Assembly (NCBI GenBank): GCA_029288515.1
Contig: JARIHB010000001.1
Location: forward strand, 1-6,222
Direction: 5' to 3'
Length of the DNA: 6,222 nucleotides
Source: Candidatus Saccharimonadota bacterium
GTDB lineage: Bacteria; Patescibacteriota; Saccharimonadia; Saccharimonadales; UBA4665
The position numbers were made by a program, and so were the translations under genes. A model generated the notes under the pieces. The model had not been told where the DNA came from. It worked only from the letters and a program-made list of their open reading frames with translations, and made no database searches. The first letter of the stretch is position 1; each line of letters opens with the position of its first letter. Shown piece by piece: positions 1-5,463 of the stretch.

Positions 1-221
1 ATGTTACCATGCCCACTGATGACCGCATTCGGGCAGCGCTCGGTATCCAAAAGGGTTCCGGCAAGCCAAATAGCGAAAAGGTGGCCAAAAAGCTCAGCCA
101 GTCTGCATTGCAAAAGATCGCCGAAGAGAAAGCCCGCGACATGAACACCGACGACGTTGAAGCCGTCAAGAAAATGGTCGCCGGCACCGCCCGCAGCATG
201 GGCGTTGAAGTCGAAGGGTAA
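1..221 (+). CDS. rplK: 50S ribosomal protein L11, C-terminal part (5' end outside window)
   Basis: This is the C-terminal RNA-binding domain of ribosomal protein L11, which binds the GTPase-associated centre of 23S rRNA (helices 43/44) and forms the base of the L7/L12 stalk. The frame is open from the first base of the window; the first full codon is at 3-5, and the visible part is 72 residues ending in TAA at 219-221. The seen motifs are family hallmarks: a VT pair at the domain boundary, LGIQKGSGKPN in the rRNA-binding loop, a DMNTDDVEA helix start, and the terminal GTARSMG followed by VEVEG. L11 is usually about 141 residues, so roughly the first half is missing. The ATG at 9-11 is an internal Met, not the start. 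The usual bacterial order rplK-rplA is kept downstream, but with two small genes in between. Identification is secure from the motifs and from L1 downstream. Confidence 0.95.
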   Translation, partial: VTMPTDDRIRAALGIQKGSGKPNSEKVAKKLSQSALQKIAEEKARDMNTDDVEAVKKMVAGTARSMGVEVEG

Positions 222-229
222 TCTGCCAT

Positions 230-592
230 ATGGGAATAGAGGGCGGAGACACTGCAGGGGATGATGAGTTCAAAGGTATTGACTTCGGAGGTCTGGAGCA
301 ATTACTACAAACCGCCGAGAACGGTTTTTATTACCGGAGCGGCCTTGAGGTCGGCAGCGAACTCGCTACAGAAGAGGGCCGTACTCCGGCAGATTTAGGC
401 CAGTTGCTGCCAGCTATTGAACCGCCAGATTCAGAGACTATCGAACGCATGCGGGAATTATTTACAAGGCACGGTATCCCTGACGCAGAGGCTGCTTCAC
501 CGGAACTCATCGCCGGCGTCTTAGGATTCATGAAAGGCTTTCGCCCGGAAAGCAGCGACCCTGATGACAGGCCGGACAAGGGTAGGGAATAG
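230..592 (+). CDS. Unrecognised 120-residue protein, first of a tandem paralog pair between rplK and rplA
   Basis: I do not recognise a family. The gene starts 8 bases after the rplK stop, with a weak purine-rich stretch (GAAGGG, 214-219) as ribosome binding site, and ends in TAG at 590-592. The protein is acidic and appears soluble, with no signal peptide or membrane segment. It has a disordered-looking N-terminus (residues 1-18), a motif Y35-x2-G38-x-E40-x-G42, a Pro-rich linker (about 52-67), and a C-terminal block (72-106) ending in ELIAGVLGFMKG. The tail is rich in D, E, R and P. The C-terminal block aligns without gaps with residues 59-93 of the next gene's protein (about 12 of 35 identical), so the two are paralogs. 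Close spacing to rplK predicts co-transcription with the ribosomal genes. A role in translation or ribosome assembly would be guilt by association only. The homology across the pair and the intact frame support a real gene. Confidence 0.8.
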   Translation: MGIEGGDTAGDDEFKGIDFGGLEQLLQTAENGFYYRSGLEVGSELATEEGRTPADLGQLLPAIEPPDSETIERMRELFTRHGIPDAEAASPELIAGVLGFMKGFRPESSDPDDRPDKGRE

Positions 593-595
593 TGT

Positions 596-922
596 ATGGC
601 CGGACCGGAATCTTCATCGCTAGACGAACCGGGAGGCCAAGATGCCGAGGCAGTATTTCGCGACTTAAGTGTGAGCGCTGCCTACGCCGAGGGGTATGAG
701 CGAGGCGTGGGTATGACGGGCCAGGAAGTAAACTTTACTGCCATTGGCCTCACGAGCGTGGAAAGAAGAAATGATATTCGTAGCTACTTCGCCGATAAGG
801 GAGTCACTGGCTTTGAATATTTCACAGATGAACAGATCGCTCATTTACTCGGCTACGTTAAAGGAGCAATGCCCTATTTTGAACAATCCGACCCTCCACC
901 TGAAGGCAGCGAAGAACGTTAA
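596..922 (+). CDS. Unrecognised 108-residue protein, second of the tandem paralog pair
   Basis: Function is unknown. ATG lies 3 bases after the preceding stop (TAG, TGT, ATG). A purine stretch GGGTAGGGAA (580-589) inside the end of the upstream gene serves as ribosome binding site, so translation is probably coupled. The protein is acidic and soluble-looking. It repeats the paired motif Y30-x2-G33-x-E35-x-G37 and the C-terminal block 59-93, containing IRSYF, a G69 turn, E74, and EQIAHLLGYVKG ending at P93. Compared with its neighbour it lacks about 8 residues in the linker between the two motifs. The stop TAA (920-922) lies 10 bases before the L1-type hairpin, so the L1 control region begins right after this gene. 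Divergence from the first copy is high, so the duplication is old. The most likely alternative to a ribosome-linked role is simple operon hitch-hiking. Confidence 0.8.
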   Translation: MAGPESSSLDEPGGQDAEAVFRDLSVSAAYAEGYERGVGMTGQEVNFTAIGLTSVERRNDIRSYFADKGVTGFEYFTDEQIAHLLGYVKGAMPYFEQSDPPPEGSEER

Positions 923-932
923 TTAAATGTAA

Positions 933-960
933 GTGGGAGGCTGAAAGCCGCTAATACCAC
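933..960 (+). promoter_or_regulatory. Putative L1-binding mRNA hairpin (autoregulatory site) ahead of rplA
   Basis: The sequence folds as an outer stem GTGG (933-936) with CCAC (957-960) and an inner stem GGCT (939-942) with AGCC (946-949) closed by a GAA triloop. Between the stems is an asymmetric internal loop, GA on the 5' side and seven bases (GCTAATA) on the 3' side. This GTGGGAGG ... ACCAC layout with a lopsided internal loop is the form known for the L1-binding site in ribosomal mRNA, which mimics the L1 stalk of 23S rRNA and lets excess L1 block translation. It ends 2 bases before AGGAG (963-967), so bound L1 would cover the rplA ribosome binding site. The fold is seen in the sequence; the function is inferred from the known family. 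Confidence 0.8.
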
Positions 961-974
961 AAAGGAGAATAAAT

Positions 975-1865
975 ATGGCCGAAGAAGACGCCAAGCAGAA
1001 CGAAGAACATGTAGAGCAGGAAGTTGTTGAAACTTCTGCAGAGGAAGTAAAGACTGCTAAAGCCGGCAAGCGCAGCGCCAAGGCAGTCGCCGAAGCCGAC
1101 GAAAAGCAGGCTAAGGAAGAGCGCAAGACTCACAAGGCTGAGGCAGACGCCGAGGACAAGCCGAAGCAAAAGGCGAACCCCACACGCAGCCGCCTGGAGC
1201 GCCAAGGTAAAAAATTCCGCGACGCCGCCTCTAAGGTAGAAAAGGGCAAAGCCTACAACTTGGCTGAAGCTCTAAAGTTGGCTACCGAAACCAGCCCGGT
1301 AAAATTTGACGCGAGCGTAGAAGTACACATCAACCTCAGCGTTGATCCGCGTCACGCCGATCAGAACATTCGTGACAACCTGGTGCTGCCAGCCGGTACC
1401 GGCAAGAAGGTCCGCGTTGCCGTCTTTGATGACGCCAAAGTAGACGGTGCTGACATCGCCGGGGTAGAAGCGCTCACTAAAGCGCTTGAAAAAGGCGACA
1501 TCGCCTTTGATATCCTGATCGCTACTCCGGCCCAGATGCCAAAGCTGGGTAAATACGCTCGCTTGCTGGGGCCGCGCGGTTTGATGCCGAACCCGAAGAG
1601 CGGTACGGTTACTACCGACGTAGCCAAGGCGGTTGCCGAAGCCAAGGCCGGTCGCGTTGAATACCGCGTCGACTCGACCGGTATCATACACGTTGCCATC
1701 GGCAAGGTAAGCTTTGGCGCAGCCAAGCTCGAAGAAAACGCCCGCGCACTGTTCGCCTCGGTAAAAAGCAACAAGCCGGCCAGCGTAAAGGGTACCTACG
1801 TAAAGGCCGTCCATGTCGCTACCACCATGGGTCCGTCAATTACTGTTGAAAACAGCGAAGTATAA
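975..1865 (+). CDS. rplA: 50S ribosomal protein L1 with long charged N-terminal extension
   Basis: L1 binds the mobile L1 stalk of 23S rRNA, helps release deacylated tRNA from the E site, and represses its own mRNA. The start is fixed by AGGAG at 963-967, 7 bases before ATG. The canonical core begins near residue 71 (RSRLERQGKKFRDA) and runs to the end. It includes DQNIRDNLVLPAGTGK (129-144), DILIATPAQM (179-188), the signature LGPRGLMPNPK (198-208), GIIHVAIGKVSF (236-247) and the terminal ATTMGPSI. The core of about 226 residues is near the usual 229-234, a little short in the loop after VAVFDD (150-160). Residues 1-70 are an extra tail dominated by Ala, Lys and Glu with no hydrophobic core, probably disordered or helical. 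The gene is the last of the ribosomal unit and is followed by a strong terminator. The product is certain; the tail's role is unknown. Confidence 0.98.
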   Translation: MAEEDAKQNEEHVEQEVVETSAEEVKTAKAGKRSAKAVAEADEKQAKEERKTHKAEADAEDKPKQKANPTRSRLERQGKKFRDAASKVEKGKAYNLAEALKLATETSPVKFDASVEVHINLSVDPRHADQNIRDNLVLPAGTGKKVRVAVFDDAKVDGADIAGVEALTKALEKGDIAFDILIATPAQMPKLGKYARLLGPRGLMPNPKSGTVTTDVAKAVAEAKAGRVEYRVDSTGIIHVAIGKVSFGAAKLEENARALFASVKSNKPASVKGTYVKAVHVATTMGPSITVENSEV

Positions 1866-1880
1866 TACAGTCCCTGATAC

Positions 1881-1917
1881 AAAATACCCCTGCTTGTATA
1901 AAGCAGGGGTATTTTTA
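1881..1917 (+). terminator. Intrinsic terminator after rplA
   Basis: A perfect 15-bp inverted repeat (AAAATACCCCTGCTT at 1881-1895 and its complement at 1901-1915) surrounds a 5-base loop GTATA. The 3' arm ends in a run of five T (1912-1916). The GC-rich core ACCCCTGC and the T tract are classic for Rho-independent termination. The A run on the 5' side means the structure could also work from the opposite strand. It closes the rplK-rplA unit 15 bases after the rplA stop codon. Confidence 0.95.
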
Positions 1918-1936
1918 TATAAACCACTGCCTCTTC

Positions 1937-1965
1937 TTTACAGCCCGGGCGGTTTGGTTCATAAT
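1937..1965 (+). promoter_or_regulatory. Sigma-70-type promoter for the acidic mini-protein and glycosyltransferase
   Basis: The -35 box TTTACA (1937-1942) and the -10 box CATAAT (1960-1965) are separated by exactly 17 bases, and each matches the consensus at 5 of 6 positions. Transcription would begin near 1972, giving a leader of about 20 bases before the ATG at 1992. The promoter sits between the rplA terminator and the next gene, so it marks a separate transcription unit. Confidence 0.7.
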
Positions 1966-1991
1966 TTGAACAATTACTAAGAGGGAATACT

Positions 1992-2105
1992 ATGCCGCAA
2001 AATGACGCACCAGCCGATGGCTACTACGAAGAAGACGCTATGGGTGACGATGAGCTTGACCTCAGCTTCCTTGATGAAGACGAGCCTGACGGCACCAAGA
2101 AATAG
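1992..2105 (+). CDS. Very acidic 37-residue mini-protein upstream of the glycosyltransferase
   Basis: No family is recognised. ATG at 1992 follows GAGGG (1981-1985) by 6 bases, and a good promoter lies just upstream, so the small frame has all the signals of a real gene. It ends in TAG at 2103-2105, 24 bases before the glycosyltransferase start. The peptide has 14 Asp/Glu among 37 residues and only two basic residues (KK at the end). It has a YY pair (11-12) and a hydrophobic strip in DELDLSFLDEDE (20-31) that resembles a short binding motif. There is no signal sequence or membrane segment. It could be a functional micro-protein partnering the glycosyltransferase, a cytosolic charged adaptor, or a leader peptide whose translation opens the hairpin at 2106-2120. 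Its existence is well supported by the signals; its role is not known. Confidence 0.7.
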   Translation: MPQNDAPADGYYEEDAMGDDELDLSFLDEDEPDGTKK

Positions 2106-2123
2106 CCGGCAACCTGCCGGAGG
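2106..2123 (+). promoter_or_regulatory. Hairpin overlapping the glycosyltransferase ribosome binding site
   Basis: CCGGCA (2106-2111) pairs perfectly with TGCCGG (2115-2120) around a 3-base loop. The last two G of the stem are also the first bases of the ribosome binding site GGAGG (2119-2123), which lies 6 bases before the ATG at 2130. A ribosome ending translation at the TAG just before the stem would melt it and expose the site. The stem and overlap are visible; coupled translation is inferred. There is no T run, so it is not a terminator. Confidence 0.6.
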
Positions 2124-2129
2124 CACCCT

Positions 2130-3281
2130 ATGCGTGTAGGCATTGTTGTGCCGCATATTTTTATGCACCGTGACATTTTGCCACAGGTGATATTTTCGCC
2201 GGCCGAACTGGCGCTGTCGCTTGCCGCAGGCCTGCAGCGCACCGGTGCTGACGTCACACTTTTTACACCGGGGCCGGTAGATACCCCCGTACGCAACATC
2301 ACTGCCAACCTGAGCCTGTTTGAACGCGAACTGGCAGGCAGGGGCGACACATATACCGATCTGCTCAAAAAACATCCGGTCACCTTTGTTACGCTCGCCC
2401 GGCAGGTGCAATCCGAACTTATCGCTACCGCCTATGCAATGGCTAATCGGGGCGAACTGGATATTGTGCACGTCTATACCAACGAAGAAGACATCGCCTT
2501 GCCGTTTGCCGCACTGTGCACCAGGCCGGTCGTTTTTACACACCATGATCCGTTCAATTTCTTAGTGAAATATAAAAGCGTGTTCCCCAAATATAAAAAC
2601 CTGAACTGGATCTCACTGTCGCAGGCCCAGCGGGCGGGTATGCCTGCTGGCACCAACTGGGCCGGTAACGTATACCACGGTATTGATGCTGCGTTATTCA
2701 AGCCACAATATAGACCAGCGGGCGGCTACGTAGCATACCTTGGGCGAATCATAGAACCAAAAGGCCTGCATATCGCAATCGAAGCGGTGAAACAGTACAA
2801 CGTCCATAGAAACACCAAACTACAGCTGCATATTGCCGGCAAACATTATGCCGGCCACAAGGATGCATACTGGCAAGAGCGTATTGCACCGCAGATCGAC
2901 GGTAACGAAGTACAGTATGTAGGTTTTATAAAAAGCGCGGCCGAAAAACAGGCATTCTTAGGCAATGCGGACGCGCTTATTGTTCCTTCCACATTCGAGG
3001 AACCGTTCGGCATGGTTATGATCGAGGCCTTAGCCTGCGGCACTCCGGTGATCGGTTTGCACTCCGGCGCCATTCCGGAGGTCATACGACACGGCCGTAC
3101 CGGATATATTATTCCCAAAGATAACGCTACAACAATGATAGCTAAAGCACTTACCGGTATTCAGGCCATCGACCGGCAGGTGTGCCGGCAGGATTTTGAA
3201 GCCCGCTTTACTGCCGCGCATATGAGCGACGGGTACCGCGACGTTTACGAAAAAGTACTCACGGCTTTCGGCAAGAATTAA
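2130..3281 (+). CDS. Family 4 glycosyltransferase (GT-B fold)
   Basis: The protein is a retaining GT4-type transferase, moving a sugar from a nucleotide-sugar donor to an acceptor in the cytoplasm or at the inner membrane face. At 383 residues it has the usual length. The N-terminal Rossmann domain opens with MRVGIVVPH and has the acceptor-side FSPAELALSLAAGLQRTGADVTLFT (22-46, typical of GT4) and FTHHDPF (136-142). The C-terminal donor domain has YLGRIIEPKGLHIAIEA (203-219) with the phosphate-contacting R206/K211 region, and LIVPSTFEEPFG followed by MVMIEALACGTPVI. That stretch contains the E-x7-E pair E291/E299. It ends with a GAIPEVIRHGRTGYII block (313-328). No signal peptide or transmembrane helix is seen. 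GGAGG precedes ATG by 6 bases. Neither donor nor acceptor can be named; glucan, cell-surface polysaccharide or glycolipid synthesis are all possible. Its stop directly abuts the stop of the convergent GH15-type gene. Confidence 0.92.
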   Translation: MRVGIVVPHIFMHRDILPQVIFSPAELALSLAAGLQRTGADVTLFTPGPVDTPVRNITANLSLFERELAGRGDTYTDLLKKHPVTFVTLARQVQSELIATAYAMANRGELDIVHVYTNEEDIALPFAALCTRPVVFTHHDPFNFLVKYKSVFPKYKNLNWISLSQAQRAGMPAGTNWAGNVYHGIDAALFKPQYRPAGGYVAYLGRIIEPKGLHIAIEAVKQYNVHRNTKLQLHIAGKHYAGHKDAYWQERIAPQIDGNEVQYVGFIKSAAEKQAFLGNADALIVPSTFEEPFGMVMIEALACGTPVIGLHSGAIPEVIRHGRTGYIIPKDNATTMIAKALTGIQAIDRQVCRQDFEARFTAAHMSDGYRDVYEKVLTAFGKN

Positions 3282-4349
3282 TTAGCGTAAGCCATGTACT
3301 TCATGCAGCGCTACAACGTACATACTTTCCGACCAGCCAAGCGGCGTGTTTTCGTTGGCTTCATTGGAGTGAGAGAAATACAGTTCCGGTATTTTGCCGT
3401 CCTTTGTAATGGTTGCTGTTGCCTTCAAGAGGTATTCGGTAGCCTTTTCGTCATCGCCAAGCATCTTATAGATAATAGCCAGCCAGGATAGGCCAAAACA
3501 CCACTCCGCTTCCTCGCTAAAGCCGTCGGTGTTTTTATTATAGTAGGCGTCACCCTTGTAGCGCATCACACCGTGATCTTTGGCCAAATGGTACACCAGG
3601 TTCTCGACAATAGTGGCAGCCATCTCTTTGCTTACCACGTTATAAGGGAAAACGAGCGACAGCTGAGCCAGGTCGGTAAATTTCGACTCCGATTCCCGCG
3701 GCAGCAGAGTATCGAGCGCAGCCTGGCCGCGATCAATTGCATCTTGGTCGACGTCCATGCCGCCTACTTCCTGCCACTTTTTAAGGCCAGCCAGCACAGC
3801 GCCTACCGAGCTGGCGTGCACCTCTTCATTCTCTTCCCACATGCCGCTATCGGCATCGTGCCAATACTCGACATTACAGATGTAGTAGATAAGCGTCTGT
3901 ACAGTCTTGCGGTCTTTGGCATCGCGCAGCATGCTATGGCCCTTTTGCTCGAAGTCAGCGAGTTTGTAGAGGATGGCACCGATGGCGTCGTGTTGTTTGT
4001 TGCCCCAGCTTTCCCAGAACTCTTCCAGTGTCTCGGGATTGTACCGGGCGTGAATATATTGCCAGGTTTCGAACGGCTTATTGGTGATCGCCCAGTTGAT
4101 CTTATCGATATGCTTGTCGAAGATATCAAGCAAGGTGTGGTACGTTTTAGTTACTACATCCCAGTCGCCAGCGTATTCAAATGCTAATGCTTCGTACACG
4201 TTATCGCGCAGCCAGGCTTTATCGTAGCCAGTCGACACGTTGTGCGACGATGCCAGGAATAGTCCGGAAGGAGTAATGAGCTTGCGCAAATTAGCTATGT
4301 GGCGTTCAATCTGCGCCTTGGTATCGGCATGAGCGGTGTCGGTTGACAT
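3282..4349 (-). CDS. GH15 / phosphorylase-kinase-like (alpha/alpha)6 glycoside hydrolase, catalytic domain only
   Basis: This looks like the (alpha/alpha)6-barrel of GH15 (glucoamylase, glucodextranase, trehalase-like) and phosphorylase kinase alpha/beta, which act on alpha-glucosidic ends. Motifs in order are YDKAWLRDN (42-50), HARYNP (100-105) and NKQHDAIGAILYKL (117-130). Next come DSGMWEENEEVHASS (167-181), holding the likely general acid E172, and IPELYFSHSNE (320-330), holding the likely general base E322. Last is PLGWSESMYVVAL (336-348). At 355 residues it lacks the N-terminal beta-sandwich of usual bacterial GH15 enzymes (about 600 residues) and has no signal peptide, so it should be cytoplasmic. 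ATG at 4349 follows GGAGGT (4363-4358) by 8 bases and overlaps the upstream stop by one base (TAATG), so translation is coupled to the 139-residue protein. Assignment of the two Glu is by motif position. The substrate is unknown; a glucan or trehalose-like sugar is plausible. Confidence 0.85.
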   Translation of the reverse strand: MSTDTAHADTKAQIERHIANLRKLITPSGLFLASSHNVSTGYDKAWLRDNVYEALAFEYAGDWDVVTKTYHTLLDIFDKHIDKINWAITNKPFETWQYIHARYNPETLEEFWESWGNKQHDAIGAILYKLADFEQKGHSMLRDAKDRKTVQTLIYYICNVEYWHDADSGMWEENEEVHASSVGAVLAGLKKWQEVGGMDVDQDAIDRGQAALDTLLPRESESKFTDLAQLSLVFPYNVVSKEMAATIVENLVYHLAKDHGVMRYKGDAYYNKNTDGFSEEAEWCFGLSWLAIIYKMLGDDEKATEYLLKATATITKDGKIPELYFSHSNEANENTPLGWSESMYVVALHEVHGLR

Positions 4350-4768
4350 TACGATGCACCTCCGTTGGTATGGTTGTGATCATATGAATCATGGATTGAG
4401 CGATTGTATATAAAGCCAAGGACGGCATTTAAAATCGGCTCGGACTGGTGGCCATTATGAAATTCGGCTCGTATCTCGGCCGCCTTCGCCTCTAACATAA
4501 ACAAGTGAGCCGCTTCCAGCAGATGCTCACGTACCGTACCGTCTTCGGCTTGCTCTGCCGCTTCCAGTAGTGCACGGCTGGCTTGCTGAGCCTCGGCAAG
4601 CGGTGCAGTACAGCGGGTACATACACTATACTCACCTAAAGTTAACGTGTGACCGCCGTAGTCAAATGAATCGGCCGGCGGCAATGCGCCCAATACTTCC
4701 TGCACAATGTCAGCGGCCTGATGTGCTGCTGCGGCAACATCCGGGTCCTCAGAGTGTTTGCGTATCAT
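4349..4768 (-). CDS. Unrecognised 139-residue helical CxxC protein coupled to the GH15 gene
   Basis: No family is recognised. The start is set at ATG 4768-4766, which has AGAGG (4778-4774) 5 bases upstream. A longer frame beginning with TTG at 4807 is unlikely because that codon overlaps the -10 box and has no ribosome binding site. The protein has a predicted helical N-terminus rich in Ala, a single CTRC motif (Cys50 and Cys53) after a GGHTLTLGEY turn, and then a long Ala/Glu/Leu helix (about 56-105). It ends with NAVLGFIYNRS and a His-rich tail with HDSYDHNH (126-133). Cys and His residues could bind a metal, but one CxxC alone does not show it. There is no signal peptide or membrane helix. 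The stop (TAA, 4351-4349) overlaps the GH15 start, so the two proteins are made from one mRNA and may work together. Confidence 0.75.
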   Translation of the reverse strand: MIRKHSEDPDVAAAAHQAADIVQEVLGALPPADSFDYGGHTLTLGEYSVCTRCTAPLAEAQQASRALLEAAEQAEDGTVREHLLEAAHLFMLEAKAAEIRAEFHNGHQSEPILNAVLGFIYNRSIHDSYDHNHTNGGAS

Positions 4769-4806
4769 ACTTGCCTCTAATTGTTTGTTGTAAATAGTAT
4801 ACGGCA

Positions 4807-4815
4807 ATTATAGCA
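4807..4815 (-). promoter_or_regulatory. Extended -10 promoter for the 139-residue protein and GH15 operon
   Basis: On the minus strand the bases read TGCTATAAT, a perfect TATAAT (4812-4807) with the extended TGn element (4815-4813). No convincing -35 box lies 16-18 bases upstream, which extended -10 promoters tolerate. Transcription would begin near 4800, leaving about 32 bases of leader before the ATG at 4768. It lies in the gap after the archaemetzincin-like gene, so this pair can be transcribed separately. Confidence 0.65.
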
Positions 4816-4837
4816 CAAGCGTTTTAAAATAGTGATG

Positions 4838-5422
4838 CTAGAAGTTTTCAAGCTGTTCCATTGTCGCCGCTACGCCCAGGTCGTACTCATGAGACATGCA
4901 GAAGACAACGTTAGAGCGTATCGCATCGACAAGGATCTTATCAGGAACCGCATTAGGCAGCTGCATGATGCATCCCGGCAACGAACAGTGGTCCGTCATA
5001 TCGCGATAGGTGCGGGTCAGCCCATGCACGGCCTTACCTACTGAAACAAAGGGGTCTTCATTCTCTTCGCCCAGCGATACAATTGTTTGTGAGCTTAAAA
5101 TACTCCCGGTATGTTCGTCTTGCAACACGTATGAATTACCGTAACGCAGTGCGTCTTCATCGGGATAAAAGCAGCTGCGACGAGTGAAAAGCACGTCGTG
5201 CCGGCCCGACGCAAAGCGTGCTATTTCTAGCGAACAGAATGGATTTTCATCAGGTACCCCATCAAAAGGCTGCGATTCCGCTACCGTAAGTGGGCCCACA
5301 TACCTGCCCAGCACACGCGCTGCCTGCCGGGCCAGCGTATCTGCCCGCCAAGGCTCAACGGCATAGCGTCCCGTAGGTTCGTAGGACACACTTATACTTC
5401 GCCCCGGAATATGCTCTATCAT
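4838..5422 (-). CDS. Archaemetzincin-like protein (M54 family) with degenerate catalytic zinc motif
   Basis: Archaemetzincins are metzincin proteases with the pattern HExxHxxGx3Cx4CxMx17CxxC. This 194-residue protein keeps much of the frame of that fold: DVLFTR (76-81), GNSYVLQ and SILSSQTI (107-114) before the active-site helix, then KAVHGLTRTYRDM (130-142). After that come HCSLPGCIM (145-153), an exact Cx4CxM with the Met-turn M153, and FCMSH (174-178) at the place of the last CxxC. The catalytic triad is broken: only H133 fits, while Glu, the second His and the Gly appear as G134, R137 and R140. C146, C151, C175 and H178 could still bind a structural zinc (Cys-to-His in the last pair). It is therefore read as a pseudoprotease or a protein with a new role. 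ATG 5422 has AAGG 9 bases upstream, and an in-frame stop lies just before. It is 41 bases after thyA, probably co-transcribed. The family call is from motif order by eye. Confidence 0.6.
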   Translation of the reverse strand: MIEHIPGRSISVSYEPTGRYAVEPWRADTLARQAARVLGRYVGPLTVAESQPFDGVPDENPFCSLEIARFASGRHDVLFTRRSCFYPDEDALRYGNSYVLQDEHTGSILSSQTIVSLGEENEDPFVSVGKAVHGLTRTYRDMTDHCSLPGCIMQLPNAVPDKILVDAIRSNVVFCMSHEYDLGVAATMEQLENF

Positions 5423-5463
5423 AATGCACTACCTTACCACACTCGGCCTGCATTACAAAAGGA

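Noticed and set aside
744..926. 60-codon plus-strand frame overlapping the second paralog
   Set aside because: The paralog frame is supported by similarity to its neighbour and by its ribosome binding site; this alternative frame has neither.
1272..1814. Long open frames (180 and 137 codons) antisense to rplA
   Set aside because: They lie fully inside a certain rplA gene, show no recognisable protein motifs, and are explained by its codon bias.
1977..2546. 189-codon antisense frame over the mini-gene and glycosyltransferase start
   Set aside because: It overlaps the promoter leader, the mini-gene and a clear GT4 N-terminus; I saw no recognisable domain or convincing start signal.
3295..3322. 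TGTAC/GTACA inverted repeat as a terminator for the glycosyltransferase transcript
   Set aside because: The stem is only 5 bp with a long loop and no following T run, and it lies inside the GH15 coding region.
3573..4187. 204-codon plus-strand frame inside the GH15 gene
   Set aside because: The minus-strand protein has ordered GH15 motifs through this interval; the plus-strand frame has none and is a shadow.
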